Source of the DNA: JAAYTL01 sp031460505
GTDB taxonomy: Bacteria; Bacillota; Clostridia; Tissierellales; Tissierellaceae
DNA: 64,000 bases
Direction: 5' to 3'
Assembly: GCA_031460505.1 (NCBI GenBank)
Contig: JAVKTT010000001.1
Location: 607,670 to 671,669, forward strand
The position numbers were made by a program, and so were the translations under genes. Within the stretch, counting starts at the first letter, position 1, and each line of letters opens with the position of its first letter. Of the stretch, positions 34,907 to 43,009 are shown in pieces. Below the pieces are notes generated by a model that had not been told where the DNA came from, did no database searches, and saw nothing but the letters and a program-made list of their open reading frames with translations.

Positions 34907-35864
34907 AATATCTTGCTGCACCTGGATGCAATTCTATTGGCATACCAACTATAGCTGTTTCTAGTTTTATATCATTTCCTCTATCATGAGTGTCTATTAT
35001 TACTTGTCTTTGTTCAAATAGGGATTTTGTCATTTCATACATTAAGTCATCATCTAAATCTTCTGGTACTACAAGCATTGCCATTACAGCAGTTGCTAGT
35101 ACATCCGAATCGTTATTTCTATAAGTACCACCAGGAATAGTAACTTCTGTATAGAATGGGTATTCAGCAGCTAATTCAGCTATCTTTGCTTTCTCAATAG
35201 GTACAACTACTATATCATTTGATGTAGATACTTCTACAAGAGCTGAAGTAGGTAGACCTGCTGTTACGAATGCTGCATCTATATGACCATCTTTTAATTG
35301 ATCCGCTGCTTCTCCAAAGGATAAGTAGTCAGCTTTGGATAAATCATCATAAGTAATACCATGAGCTCCAAGTATTTGTCTAGCATTTGCTTCTGTACCA
35401 GAACCAGGTGCTCCAACTGCTACTTTCTTGCCTTTTAAATCTTGTACTGAGTTAATGTTGGCACTAGCATTTGCTACTATTTGTACCACTTCTGGATACA
35501 ACATTGCCATACCACGAATATTCTCAACTTTGCCTGTATCAGCGAAGTTTTCAATACCTTCAGAAGCATAGAAAGTAATATCACTTTGAATAAACGCTAC
35601 TTCTGTTTCCCCTTTTGATACTAATCCTATATTCTCTACTGATGCTCCAGTTGATTGAGCATTTGCTGTAACATTGTCGATATTATCGTTGAATATCTTA
35701 GCAATTGCTCCACCTAATGGGTAATAAGTACCTGATGTACCTCCAGTTGCAATGGAGATGTATTGCTCTCCTCCGCCAGAAGTAGTGTTATCACCACATC
35801 CAACTGTTACTGACAAAATGAGAACTAATACTAACAAAATTGATACCGTTTTTCTAGACATCAT
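34884..35864 (-). CDS. TAXI-family TRAP solute-binding lipoprotein (system 2)
   Basis: Substrate receptor of 326 residues, paralogue of the system 1 receptor. The lipobox is VTVGC (Cys near residue 23). The family features IATGGTSGTYYPLGGAI, VAVGAPGSGTEANARQIL and C-terminal HPGAARYYEEAGIK are all present. First gene of an operon with DUF1850 and the fused permease; it should hand substrate to that permease. Start at the first of two Met codons after GGGGGATT. Confidence 0.94.
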   Translation of the reverse strand: MMSRKTVSILLVLVLILSVTVGCGDNTTSGGGEQYISIATGGTSGTYYPLGGAIAKIFNDNIDNVTANAQSTGASVENIGLVSKGETEVAFIQSDITFYASEGIENFADTGKVENIRGMAMLYPEVVQIVANASANINSVQDLKGKKVAVGAPGSGTEANARQILGAHGITYDDLSKADYLSFGEAADQLKDGHIDAAFVTAGLPTSALVEVSTSNDIVVVPIEKAKIAELAAEYPFYTEVTIPGGTYRNNDSDVLATAVMAMLVVPEDLDDDLMYEMTKSLFEQRQVIIDTHDRGNDIKLETAIVGMPIELHPGAARYYEEAGIK

Positions 35865-35999
35865 AATCCCCCTTTGTTTTTTATTTTGAATTTTTGATTA
35901 TAATTTAAATCATTTAATCAAATATTCAAAAGTTTTAACAACTTAATTATACACCACTATTATTATATATGCCAGCAAAAACTAAAATATTTGTGATTC

Positions 36000-36041
36000 C
36001 AAAAACAATAAAAGGGTAACAGAATGAACTGTTACCCTTTT
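36000..36041 (-). terminator. serS terminator
   Basis: AAAAGGGTAACAG (36010-36022) with CTGTTACCCTTTT (36029-36041), followed on the minus strand by ATTGTTTTTGG. Confidence 0.92.
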
Positions 36042-36051
36042 ATTTCGTCAA

Positions 36052-37323
36052 TTATCTGATTTTTTCGACATTCCCAAGATAAGGTCTCAATACCTCTGGT
36101 ATTGTTACAGATCCATCTTCCTCTTGGAAATTTTCAAGAATTGCAGCAAATGTTCTACCTACTGCTAATCCTGAACCATTTAATGTGTGAACATACTCTA
36201 ATTTGTTATTGTCTTCTCTTCTATATCTAAGATTTGCACGTCTAGCTTGGAAATCTTCAAAGTTACTACAGCTTGAAATTTCTACATATCTATTATAACT
36301 AGGCATCCATACTTCTATATCATATGTTTTAGCTGATGAGAATCCTAAATCACCTGTACTTAACATAACAACTCTATAAGGTATACCTAATCTCTTTAGG
36401 ACTTCTTCTGCGCTTAATGTTAAAGATTCCAACTCCTTATATGATTCTTCTGGCTTAGCCAACTTAACTAGTTCTACTTTATCAAATTGGTGATTTCTGA
36501 TAAGCCCTCTAGTATCCCTTCCTGCTGAACCTGCTTCTTGTCTAAAGCAAGGAGTGTATCCAGTATATAAAACTGGTAAGTCTTTTTCCTCTAATATTTC
36601 ATCTCTATGAATATTAGTTAGTGGTACTTCTGCAGTTGGAATTAAGAAGTAGTCCTTTCCTGGTAAATGAAACATATCTTCTTCGAATTTTGGAAGTTGA
36701 CCAGTACCTGTCATACTATCTCTATTAGCCATGAATGGTGCCAACATCTCTGTGTATCCATGTTCATTAGTGTGTAGATCAAGCATAAAACTGATTATTG
36801 CTCTTTCTAATTTTGCACCTAATCCCTTAAATAGGGTAAATCTAGCTCCAGTAATCTTTGAAGCTCTTTCAAAATCTAATATACCTAAATCTGTTCCTAA
36901 ATCCCAGTGTGGTTTTGGTTCGAAACCAAATTCTCTAGGCTCACCATGTTTTCTGATTTCAACATTATCTGCATCACTTTTACCTTCTACAACTTCCTTA
37001 TTTGGTGTATTTGGAATTTGTAGTAAAAGATTTTTAATTTCTTCATCCATTTCTTTTACTTCTACATCTAATTCTCTAACTTGATTAGAAAGTTCTTTCA
37101 TTTCATTTAGTACTTCAGTTGCATCTTTACCTTCTTTTTTAAGCCTAGGAACTTCTTTAGATACAGCATTTTGTCTTGCTTTCATTTCTTCTACTTGTAT
37201 TAATACTTTTCTTCTGTTTTCATCTAGAGCAAGTATTTCATCAATTGGAAAATTTCCATGTCTTTTTGCCAAAAACTCTTTTACTTCTTCTGGATTTTGT
37301 CTAATTCTTTTAATATCTAACAT
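36052..37323 (-). CDS. serS: Seryl-tRNA synthetase
   Basis: Class II aminoacyl-tRNA synthetase of 423 residues that charges tRNA-Ser. The N-terminal tRNA-binding coiled coil spans about residues 30-105 (KARQNAVSKEVPRLKKE...). Motif 2 reads FRQEAGSAGRDTRGLIRNHQF and motif 3 GLAVGRTFAAILEN. I start at ATG 37323 (MLDIKRIRQNPEEV) with AGGAGG six bases before; an in-frame start 42 bases upstream has no ribosome-binding site. It is controlled by a T-box leader upstream, and a strong terminator follows. Confidence 0.98.
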   Translation of the reverse strand: MLDIKRIRQNPEEVKEFLAKRHGNFPIDEILALDENRRKVLIQVEEMKARQNAVSKEVPRLKKEGKDATEVLNEMKELSNQVRELDVEVKEMDEEIKNLLLQIPNTPNKEVVEGKSDADNVEIRKHGEPREFGFEPKPHWDLGTDLGILDFERASKITGARFTLFKGLGAKLERAIISFMLDLHTNEHGYTEMLAPFMANRDSMTGTGQLPKFEEDMFHLPGKDYFLIPTAEVPLTNIHRDEILEEKDLPVLYTGYTPCFRQEAGSAGRDTRGLIRNHQFDKVELVKLAKPEESYKELESLTLSAEEVLKRLGIPYRVVMLSTGDLGFSSAKTYDIEVWMPSYNRYVEISSCSNFEDFQARRANLRYRREDNNKLEYVHTLNGSGLAVGRTFAAILENFQEEDGSVTIPEVLRPYLGNVEKIR

Positions 37324-37344
37324 AATATACCTCCTATTATAACC

Positions 37345-37474
37345 TTTATTTTCTATATTCACCAATTACGCAGTTTCGCATCACGAATTTATTCACTCAT
37401 TTCATTCGTGTAAATTCGGAGCTCATTGCGGTTGACCTACATCAGTTCACTATCGTTCACTGTGTTAGGGCATA
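37345..37474 (-). repeat. Unusual palindromic segment between T-box and serS start
   Basis: About 130 bp of richer base composition between the T-box terminator and the serS ribosome-binding site. It has nested inverted repeats: CACGAAT (37382-37388) with ATTCGTG (37404-37410), and TTCAC-type repeats around 37446-37460. It is not needed for a T-box leader and looks like a dispersed repeat inserted into the 5' untranslated region. Copy number cannot be tested within this window, where I see only one. Confidence 0.45.
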
Positions 37475-37668
37475 CAAAAACTCTCATCCCTATAATAAGG
37501 GACGAGAGTTAACCCGCGTTGCCACCCTAGTTAGCCATAAATGGCTCACTCAAAATACTATCAGCTCCGGGATGGATTCAATAATTCCACTTACCAATTT
37601 TCACCACCATTGGCTCTCTTTAAAGCTTTCTTATCTACTATTTCCCTTCTTTGCTAAATATTTAATTA
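37475..37668 (-). promoter_or_regulatory. T-box leader (Ser, UCC specifier) of serS
   Basis: The tRNA-sensing leader shows the T-box sequence GGTGGCAACGCGGG (around 37513-37526), followed by a terminator hairpin (ACTCTCGTCCCT with AGGGATGAGAGT, 37478-37509) and TTTTTGT. In Stem I, GAATCCATCCCGGAG places UCC (37574-37576) as specifier. Uncharged tRNA-Ser should stabilise the antiterminator and allow serS expression. Confidence 0.9.
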
Positions 37669-37674
37669 GCACTA

Positions 37675-37702
37675 ATTATACCATAAGATAAAATTAAGTC
37701 AA
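37675..37702 (-). promoter_or_regulatory. Promoter of the T-box-serS transcript
   Basis: TTGACT (37697-37702), 16 bases, extended -10 TGGTATAAT with TATAAT at 37675-37680, on the minus strand, just downstream of the glpK stop codon. Confidence 0.8.
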
Positions 37703-37708
37703 GAATCT

Positions 37709-39211
37709 TTAGTCTAATTCTTCCCATTTAAGGGATCTTGATACTGCTTTTTTCCAACCTTTATATAGTGATTCCTTCTTAACCTCATCCATATAGGGCT
37801 CAAACACCCTATTTACACTCCACTTTTGATTTATCTCATCTTTGTTTGACCAAAATCCAACTGCTAATCCAGCCAAATATGCCGCTCCTAATGCAGTTGT
37901 TTCTATAATATTTGGTCTATGTACCTCTACTCCTAATAAATCTGATTGAAATTGCATCAAAAAATTATTTACTACTGCTCCACCATCTACTTTTAATGTT
38001 TGAAGTTTTATTCCAGAGTCATCTTGCATAGCTTCTAAAATATCCCTGGTTTGATACGCTATTGATTCTAAGGATGCCCTAATTATATGATTTTTATTTG
38101 CTCCTCTTGTAAGTCCTACTATAGTACCACGAGCATATGCATCCCAATATGGTGCTCCTAAGCCTACAAATGCAGGAACTATATATACTCCATTACTATC
38201 TTCTACTTTTGTTGCAAAATATTCACTATCTGCTGCATCATTTATCATTTTCATTTCATCTCTTAACCATTGAATAATTGCACCCGCAACGAATATACTG
38301 CCTTCTAAAGCATACTCAACTTTTCCATCTATTCCCCATGCAATTGTTGTAATAAGTCCATTTTTTGATGGTATCATTTCTGACCCTGTATTCATCAACA
38401 TAAAGCATCCTGTACCATAGGTGTTTTTAGCCATTCCTGGCTCAAAGCATGCTTGACCAAACAGAGCTGCTTGCTGATCTCCAGCTATACCAGATATTGG
38501 TATCTGTGCTCCTCCGAATGTCCTAGGGTCAGTTACCCCATATATTTCACTAGACTGTTTAACTTCTGGTAGCATAGAAAGAGGAATATCTAATTCGGCC
38601 AGCAATTTTTCATCCCATTTTAATTCCTTGATATTATAAATCATAGTTCTTGAAGCATTGGAATAATCAGTAACATGAACTTTACCTCTTGTTAAGTTCC
38701 AGATTAACCAAGTATCAACAGTACCAAATAATAATTCACCTTTCTCAGCCTTTTCTCTAGCGCCTTCAACATTATCTAAAATCCATTTAATCTTTGTTCC
38801 TGAGAAATATGCATCTATTACAAGACCTGTATTCTCTCTTACATAGTCTTCAAGCCCTCTTGTTCTTAACTCATCACAAATACTTGCAGTTCTTCTACAT
38901 TGCCAAACTATTGCATTATAAATCGGTCTACCTGTTGTCTTATCCCATACAACTGTAGTTTCTCTTTGATTTGTTATACCTATAGCTGCTATTTCTTCCG
39001 GTCTAATACCTGCGGTTTCTAGAACTTCTCTAGCCACTCCTGATTGGGTTCCCCATATTTCCATAGCATCATGTTCTACCCAACCTGTATTAGGATAATA
39101 CTGGGTAAATTCATTTTGTGCTACCTTAACTATTTCTCCCTCGTGATTAAATATTATAGCCCTAGAACTTGTTGTCCCCTGATCAAGAGCCATTATATAT
39201 TTCTTTACCAC
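37709..39211 (-). CDS. glpK: Glycerol kinase
   Basis: FGGY-family kinase of 500 residues that makes sn-glycerol 3-phosphate from glycerol and ATP. The start MVKKYIMALDQGTTSSRAII has the phosphate 1 loop. TNQRETTVVWDK, AGDQQAALFGQACF and LKVDGGAVVNNFLMQ are typical. GTG start at 39211 with GGGGG seven bases before. It follows the PTS-like gene by 15 bases in the same direction and is the last gene of the run. No glpF or glpD is adjacent, and linkage to a replication-loader operon is unusual. Confidence 0.97.
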   Translation of the reverse strand: MVKKYIMALDQGTTSSRAIIFNHEGEIVKVAQNEFTQYYPNTGWVEHDAMEIWGTQSGVAREVLETAGIRPEEIAAIGITNQRETTVVWDKTTGRPIYNAIVWQCRRTASICDELRTRGLEDYVRENTGLVIDAYFSGTKIKWILDNVEGAREKAEKGELLFGTVDTWLIWNLTRGKVHVTDYSNASRTMIYNIKELKWDEKLLAELDIPLSMLPEVKQSSEIYGVTDPRTFGGAQIPISGIAGDQQAALFGQACFEPGMAKNTYGTGCFMLMNTGSEMIPSKNGLITTIAWGIDGKVEYALEGSIFVAGAIIQWLRDEMKMINDAADSEYFATKVEDSNGVYIVPAFVGLGAPYWDAYARGTIVGLTRGANKNHIIRASLESIAYQTRDILEAMQDDSGIKLQTLKVDGGAVVNNFLMQFQSDLLGVEVHRPNIIETTALGAAYLAGLAVGFWSNKDEINQKWSVNRVFEPYMDEVKKESLYKGWKKAVSRSLKWEELD

Positions 39212-39226
39212 AATATGACCCCCTTT

Positions 39227-40252
39227 TTAAAGTTTCATATCTCCTGGTTTTATATATCCTTTTCTTCTCATCCATTGGGATACACTATATGATATAACAC
39301 CTGGTAGGATAAAATGCATAAATAATATCATTATTAAAACCATAGGACTACCACCCATTACATCAATAGTTGCAAATTGACCTACTAAACCACTAGTACC
39401 CATTCCAGCACCTATGGAATTGCTCTCCATCTTTAAGATTACAGTTGATATAGGTCCCAATATAGCGGATGAAATAATTGCAGGTAACCATATCCTTGGA
39501 TTTTTAATTATATTTGGCATTTGAAGCATTGATGTACCTATTCCTTGTGCAATAAATCCACCTATACCATTTTCTTTGTAAGATGCTACTGCAAAACCAA
39601 TCATATTTGCACAACAGCCTACTACACTTGCTCCTGCAGCAATACCCGATAGCTTTAGTGACATAGCTAGTGCTGCAGAACTTATAGGAAGTGTCAAAAT
39701 AATTCCCATGGAAACAGATACAATGATGCCCATAGGTAAAGGATGTAATTCAGTGGCCATATTTATAAAACTTCCAATATAGTTCATAAAGGAAGATATA
39801 TATGGAGATACATAATTACCAACTAATCCACCTACAATAATTGTAGATATTGGCACCAAAACTATATCTACTTTTGTTTTGCCTTGTATAATCTTCGAAA
39901 ACTCTGCTGCAGCTAATGCTGCTACAAAAGCTCCAACAGGCTCCCCAGTGTTTATAATAGCAGTTGCTCCATCAAAGACAATGCTACCTGCCCCGATTGC
40001 TCCAACTACAACTGATGAGAAAATACCCAATGGTGATGCATTTACACTATATGCTACTCCAGCCCCGATTGCTGGACCCATTAGCTTTTGTGCAATGTTA
40101 CCAAAATTAATTAATAAATCATTATGAATTAAAGTACCTACTTGCTTGATTATTAAACCTATTAATAATGAAGAAAATAGACCTAATGCCATTCCATTAA
40201 GTATTTTTACAAAGTAATTCTTAATACCACTAGTTTGTTTTCTATTTACCAT
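39227..40252 (-). CDS. PTS EIIC-like membrane protein (PfoR-type)
   Basis: Integral membrane protein of 341 residues with about ten hydrophobic segments, matching the PTS_EIIC_2/PfoR-type family (GPAIGAGVAYSVNASPLGIFSSVVVGAIGAG, SAALAMSLKLSGIAAGASVVGCCANMIGFA). No IIA or IIB domain, nor HPr-type site, is present in it or next to it, so it may not act as a sugar PTS. It precedes glpK with a 15-base gap; a role in glycerol or sugar uptake is a guess. AACGGAGGCG is its ribosome-binding site. Confidence 0.82.
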   Translation of the reverse strand: MVNRKQTSGIKNYFVKILNGMALGLFSSLLIGLIIKQVGTLIHNDLLINFGNIAQKLMGPAIGAGVAYSVNASPLGIFSSVVVGAIGAGSIVFDGATAIINTGEPVGAFVAALAAAEFSKIIQGKTKVDIVLVPISTIIVGGLVGNYVSPYISSFMNYIGSFINMATELHPLPMGIIVSVSMGIILTLPISSAALAMSLKLSGIAAGASVVGCCANMIGFAVASYKENGIGGFIAQGIGTSMLQMPNIIKNPRIWLPAIISSAILGPISTVILKMESNSIGAGMGTSGLVGQFATIDVMGGSPMVLIMILFMHFILPGVISYSVSQWMRRKGYIKPGDMKL

Positions 40253-40264
40253 GATGCGCCTCCG

Positions 40265-41245
40265 TTATTCCCATCTTAGATCATTGCCATAAAATTTTAA
40301 TGGATTAAATTTGTCAAATATCCTTGAAAAGACCCTATCAGTATATATGTCCGATATTTCCTTGGGCGTAAGATTTGTAGATATGATCGTCTTTTTAGAT
40401 TTTAATAATCTTGTATTAACTATATTAAATATTTCAGCATTAGTAAATGTATTAGATACTTCTGTGCCTAAATCATCAATTATCAATAAATCCGCATCAA
40501 ATAAAAGTTCATATTGATAATTACTTAATTCCTTATCACCTTTACCAAATCTTCTATTCTCTAAAATATCTAAAATGGTAAACGCAGTTTGGTATACTAC
40601 TATTTTATTTTTATCTAGTAAAGCCTTAGCTATACAATTGCATAAATATGTTTTACCTAGGCCTGTTGTTCCATAAAATAATAAATTATCTCCATTATTT
40701 TCATCAAAATTATTTACAAAACCTTCACTAATACCAAGTATATCTAACATATTCTCTCTAGGCGTCATCGTCTCCCCTTCAAAGGGTTCATCTATAAATA
40801 TATTGATATTAAAGTTCTTGAAATTTTCTTTTTCCAATACATGTTCAAGATTAGACATTTTGTAAGCTTGATTGACCATCTCTTGCTTCAAGCAACTACA
40901 TCTTCTCATATCATCTACATAACCTGTATCTTTACACTTATTACACTCATATCTTAATTCCATATAATCTAACTCAATATTACATTCAGTTAGAAGATAG
41001 GCCTTTTCCATTTTTAACTTTTCGATTATTTCCCTTGCTTTAACAATTGTTTCTTCATAGTTATCTGGATTGGTTATCATGGCTTTAGCCATACTAAGTC
41101 CTGTACTTCGAATATCATCATCTATCCTTTTTATAGCTGGGATTTTTTTATAAACTTCTTCAACTCTTCTCTTTCTATCCCTTTCATTTCGATCTCTTTT
41201 GTTTTCATATTTGAGTGTAATTTGTTTAACCATATCTCTATACAT
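40265..41245 (-). CDS. dnaI: Replicative helicase loader (DnaI/DnaC-like AAA+ ATPase)
   Basis: AAA+ ATPase of 326 residues that loads DnaB helicase at replication origins and restarts. The N-terminal helical part is basic (KYENKRDRNERDRKRR) and contains a zinc-finger set (CNKCKDTGYVDDMRRCSC, about residues 105-125). Walker A is GTTGLGKTYLCN and Walker B LLIIDDLGTE. It lies three bases after dnaD, consistent with co-function in primosome loading. The gene order dnaD-dnaI next to dnaB is typical of Clostridia. Confidence 0.93.
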   Translation of the reverse strand: MYRDMVKQITLKYENKRDRNERDRKRRVEEVYKKIPAIKRIDDDIRSTGLSMAKAMITNPDNYEETIVKAREIIEKLKMEKAYLLTECNIELDYMELRYECNKCKDTGYVDDMRRCSCLKQEMVNQAYKMSNLEHVLEKENFKNFNINIFIDEPFEGETMTPRENMLDILGISEGFVNNFDENNGDNLLFYGTTGLGKTYLCNCIAKALLDKNKIVVYQTAFTILDILENRRFGKGDKELSNYQYELLFDADLLIIDDLGTEVSNTFTNAEIFNIVNTRLLKSKKTIISTNLTPKEISDIYTDRVFSRIFDKFNPLKFYGNDLRWE

Positions 41246-41247
41246 AA

Positions 41248-42333
41248 TTACAATTCTCCTTTTGTCCTTTGACTATAGGCTTCCCTTTTCCTCTGAGCCA
41301 TCTTTTCTAAGTCCTCAGATGAATATTTGTTTGTTCTTTGTTCAAAGTTATGAAATCTTGTGGCTGTAGCCTTTGGTCTTCTTACTTGAGTATTTCTACC
41401 TCTATCTACCTTAACCTCAGGTTTGTCCAATATATCTACGTCTTCAACGGTCTTTATATCTTTCTTATACCAACTCTTTAGTATACCATTTACATATTTT
41501 ATACTTGGTGTTGGGTTTTTGTCTGCCTCACAAGCCTTTAGCACCACATCTATATCAAACTTATATTCTTCAAACCATTTATCTATTAGGTCTTTTTCAT
41601 CATCTCTAATTGGTCTTCTTTCCAAACCAAGAGCCTTCATAATCTTTTGATATATATAATATTTCTCATCCTTATTTTTGAATGATTCCATAATAGCTTC
41701 CATATTTGTGAGACCATCATCATACCAGTTCCTAATTATTCCCTCAATATATGCTAATTTCTTTATACCTTTTCTTTCTACACCATAGGAAAATGCCTTT
41801 TCTATAACATCAGGGTTCATATTATAATCTGTGATCCAACTAAGTATTTTTTGTTTTTCCAATGGAACAGTTTGTCTTCTGATTATATGGTCTATATTAT
41901 TGAACATATTGTTTACTTCTGGTATTTTATTCGCTTTAATTAAATCTTCTGTATTATGTTTTGTTGGTTTAACAGTCTCATTTTCAGTTGTGAATAATTT
42001 AATATTGTTTTTTATATATAATTGTTTTAAACTTAAAAACTTAACTTTATAATTGATGCTCTTATTTCCGTCTACAGGTATTTTCTCAATAATACCCTTG
42101 CTTTGCCAAAAATCCCAAGCCCGAAGAACATCTTCAAGTGGGATATTTAAATGTTTAGATATTGTTTCGTTATTTACTTCTATTTTATAATCCTTGTCAT
42201 AAGCATATTTAAACCCTAATAGATATACCTTTACATATGTACCATTTGCCATTGGCATATAGTCATTTATAAATATATTCTCTATAGGGGTATCTCCTAA
42301 ATCCATATCTGTAGTCTCTAAAAAGAAACTCAT
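41248..42333 (-). CDS. DnaD domain protein (primosome component)
   Basis: Replication-initiation protein of about 361 residues. The N-terminal winged-helix part (LGDTPIENIFINDYMPMANG...) is followed by two DnaB_2/DnaD-type C-terminal modules near residues 185-250 and 260-320, each with a YIxGIxxxW/K-x-W-type end (IEGIIRNWYDDGL and VNGILKSWYKKD). These motifs contact DNA and DnaI. I start at ATG 42333 with GGAG eight bases away; a longer frame to 42381 overlaps the GNAT gene and lacks a site. It is directly followed by dnaI. Confidence 0.9.
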   Translation of the reverse strand: MSFFLETTDMDLGDTPIENIFINDYMPMANGTYVKVYLLGFKYAYDKDYKIEVNNETISKHLNIPLEDVLRAWDFWQSKGIIEKIPVDGNKSINYKVKFLSLKQLYIKNNIKLFTTENETVKPTKHNTEDLIKANKIPEVNNMFNNIDHIIRRQTVPLEKQKILSWITDYNMNPDVIEKAFSYGVERKGIKKLAYIEGIIRNWYDDGLTNMEAIMESFKNKDEKYYIYQKIMKALGLERRPIRDDEKDLIDKWFEEYKFDIDVVLKACEADKNPTPSIKYVNGILKSWYKKDIKTVEDVDILDKPEVKVDRGRNTQVRRPKATATRFHNFEQRTNKYSSEDLEKMAQRKREAYSQRTKGEL

Positions 42334-42364
42334 ATAATCAACTCCAGCTGAAATATCTCTTTTA

Positions 42365-42949
42365 TTATATTTTAAAATCATTTTTATCTAATTTCATTTT
42401 GTAAATATAATTATATATTCTTCTATTATATATTACAAAACAAGATTTGTTTTCTAAATAATAGCTGTTATTTAAATCCATTATTTGATTATGAAATTCA
42501 TCTAAATAATATCCAACAGGCTTAAATCCTATATTTTCATAAAGCTTAAAAGCCCTATGATTAAATTCAGCTACTTCTAAATACATCCTTCTCATCTTCA
42601 TCACATTAAAATAGTAGTTTAGGTATTCACGTAAAGTTTCTGTTCCATATCCTTTACTAACAAAATTAGGATCAAATACTATACCTAATGTAGACTCTCT
42701 TCTAATGAACTTTATATCTTTAATTCCTAAGTAACCTATCAATCTTTTGTTTTTATCCAGTACTCCATAGTACTTGTTAAAAAAAGAATTGGTTTTAAAT
42801 TTATACCACTTCTTTATTTCCTCATCATCCATTAGAGGAAAATTATAATCTTCTAATAAAGGATTTTTATGGTATCCCCAATTTCTCATTTCAAAAACAT
42901 CTCTTAGTTCTAAAGGTCTAATTATAGTTCTATTCCCCTGGACTTTCAT
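42365..42949 (-). CDS. GNAT family N-acetyltransferase
   Basis: Acetyltransferase of 194 residues. The N-terminal half (VQGNRTIIRPLELRDVFEMRNWGYHK) and the acetyl-CoA part (LGIVFDPNFVSKGYGTETLREYLNYYF, then VAEFNHRAFKLYENIGFKPVGYYLDEF) fit the RimJ/RimL-like group that modifies amino termini or small molecules. The substrate is unknown. GGGAGAT precedes the start. It leads the run GNAT-dnaD-dnaI-PTS-glpK. Confidence 0.88.
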   Translation of the reverse strand: MKVQGNRTIIRPLELRDVFEMRNWGYHKNPLLEDYNFPLMDDEEIKKWYKFKTNSFFNKYYGVLDKNKRLIGYLGIKDIKFIRRESTLGIVFDPNFVSKGYGTETLREYLNYYFNVMKMRRMYLEVAEFNHRAFKLYENIGFKPVGYYLDEFHNQIMDLNNSYYLENKSCFVIYNRRIYNYIYKMKLDKNDFKI

Positions 42950-42982
42950 CTAATCTCCCTATACTCCTTTATATATAAGAAT

Positions 42983-43008
42983 TTACTTCGGGATATACCC
43001 CGAAGTAA
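42983..43008 (-). terminator. Hairpin after dnaB
   Basis: TTACTTCGGG (42983-42992) pairs with CCCGAAGTAA (42999-43008) just beyond the dnaB stop codon. The following T tract is weak, so some read-through into the GNAT gene is possible. Confidence 0.7.
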
Positions 43009-43009
43009 T

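Noticed and set aside
37374..37475. Short CRISPR-like or tandem repeats before serS
   Set aside because: The repeats are inverted and differ in length; there are no regular spacers, and no cas genes occur in the window.
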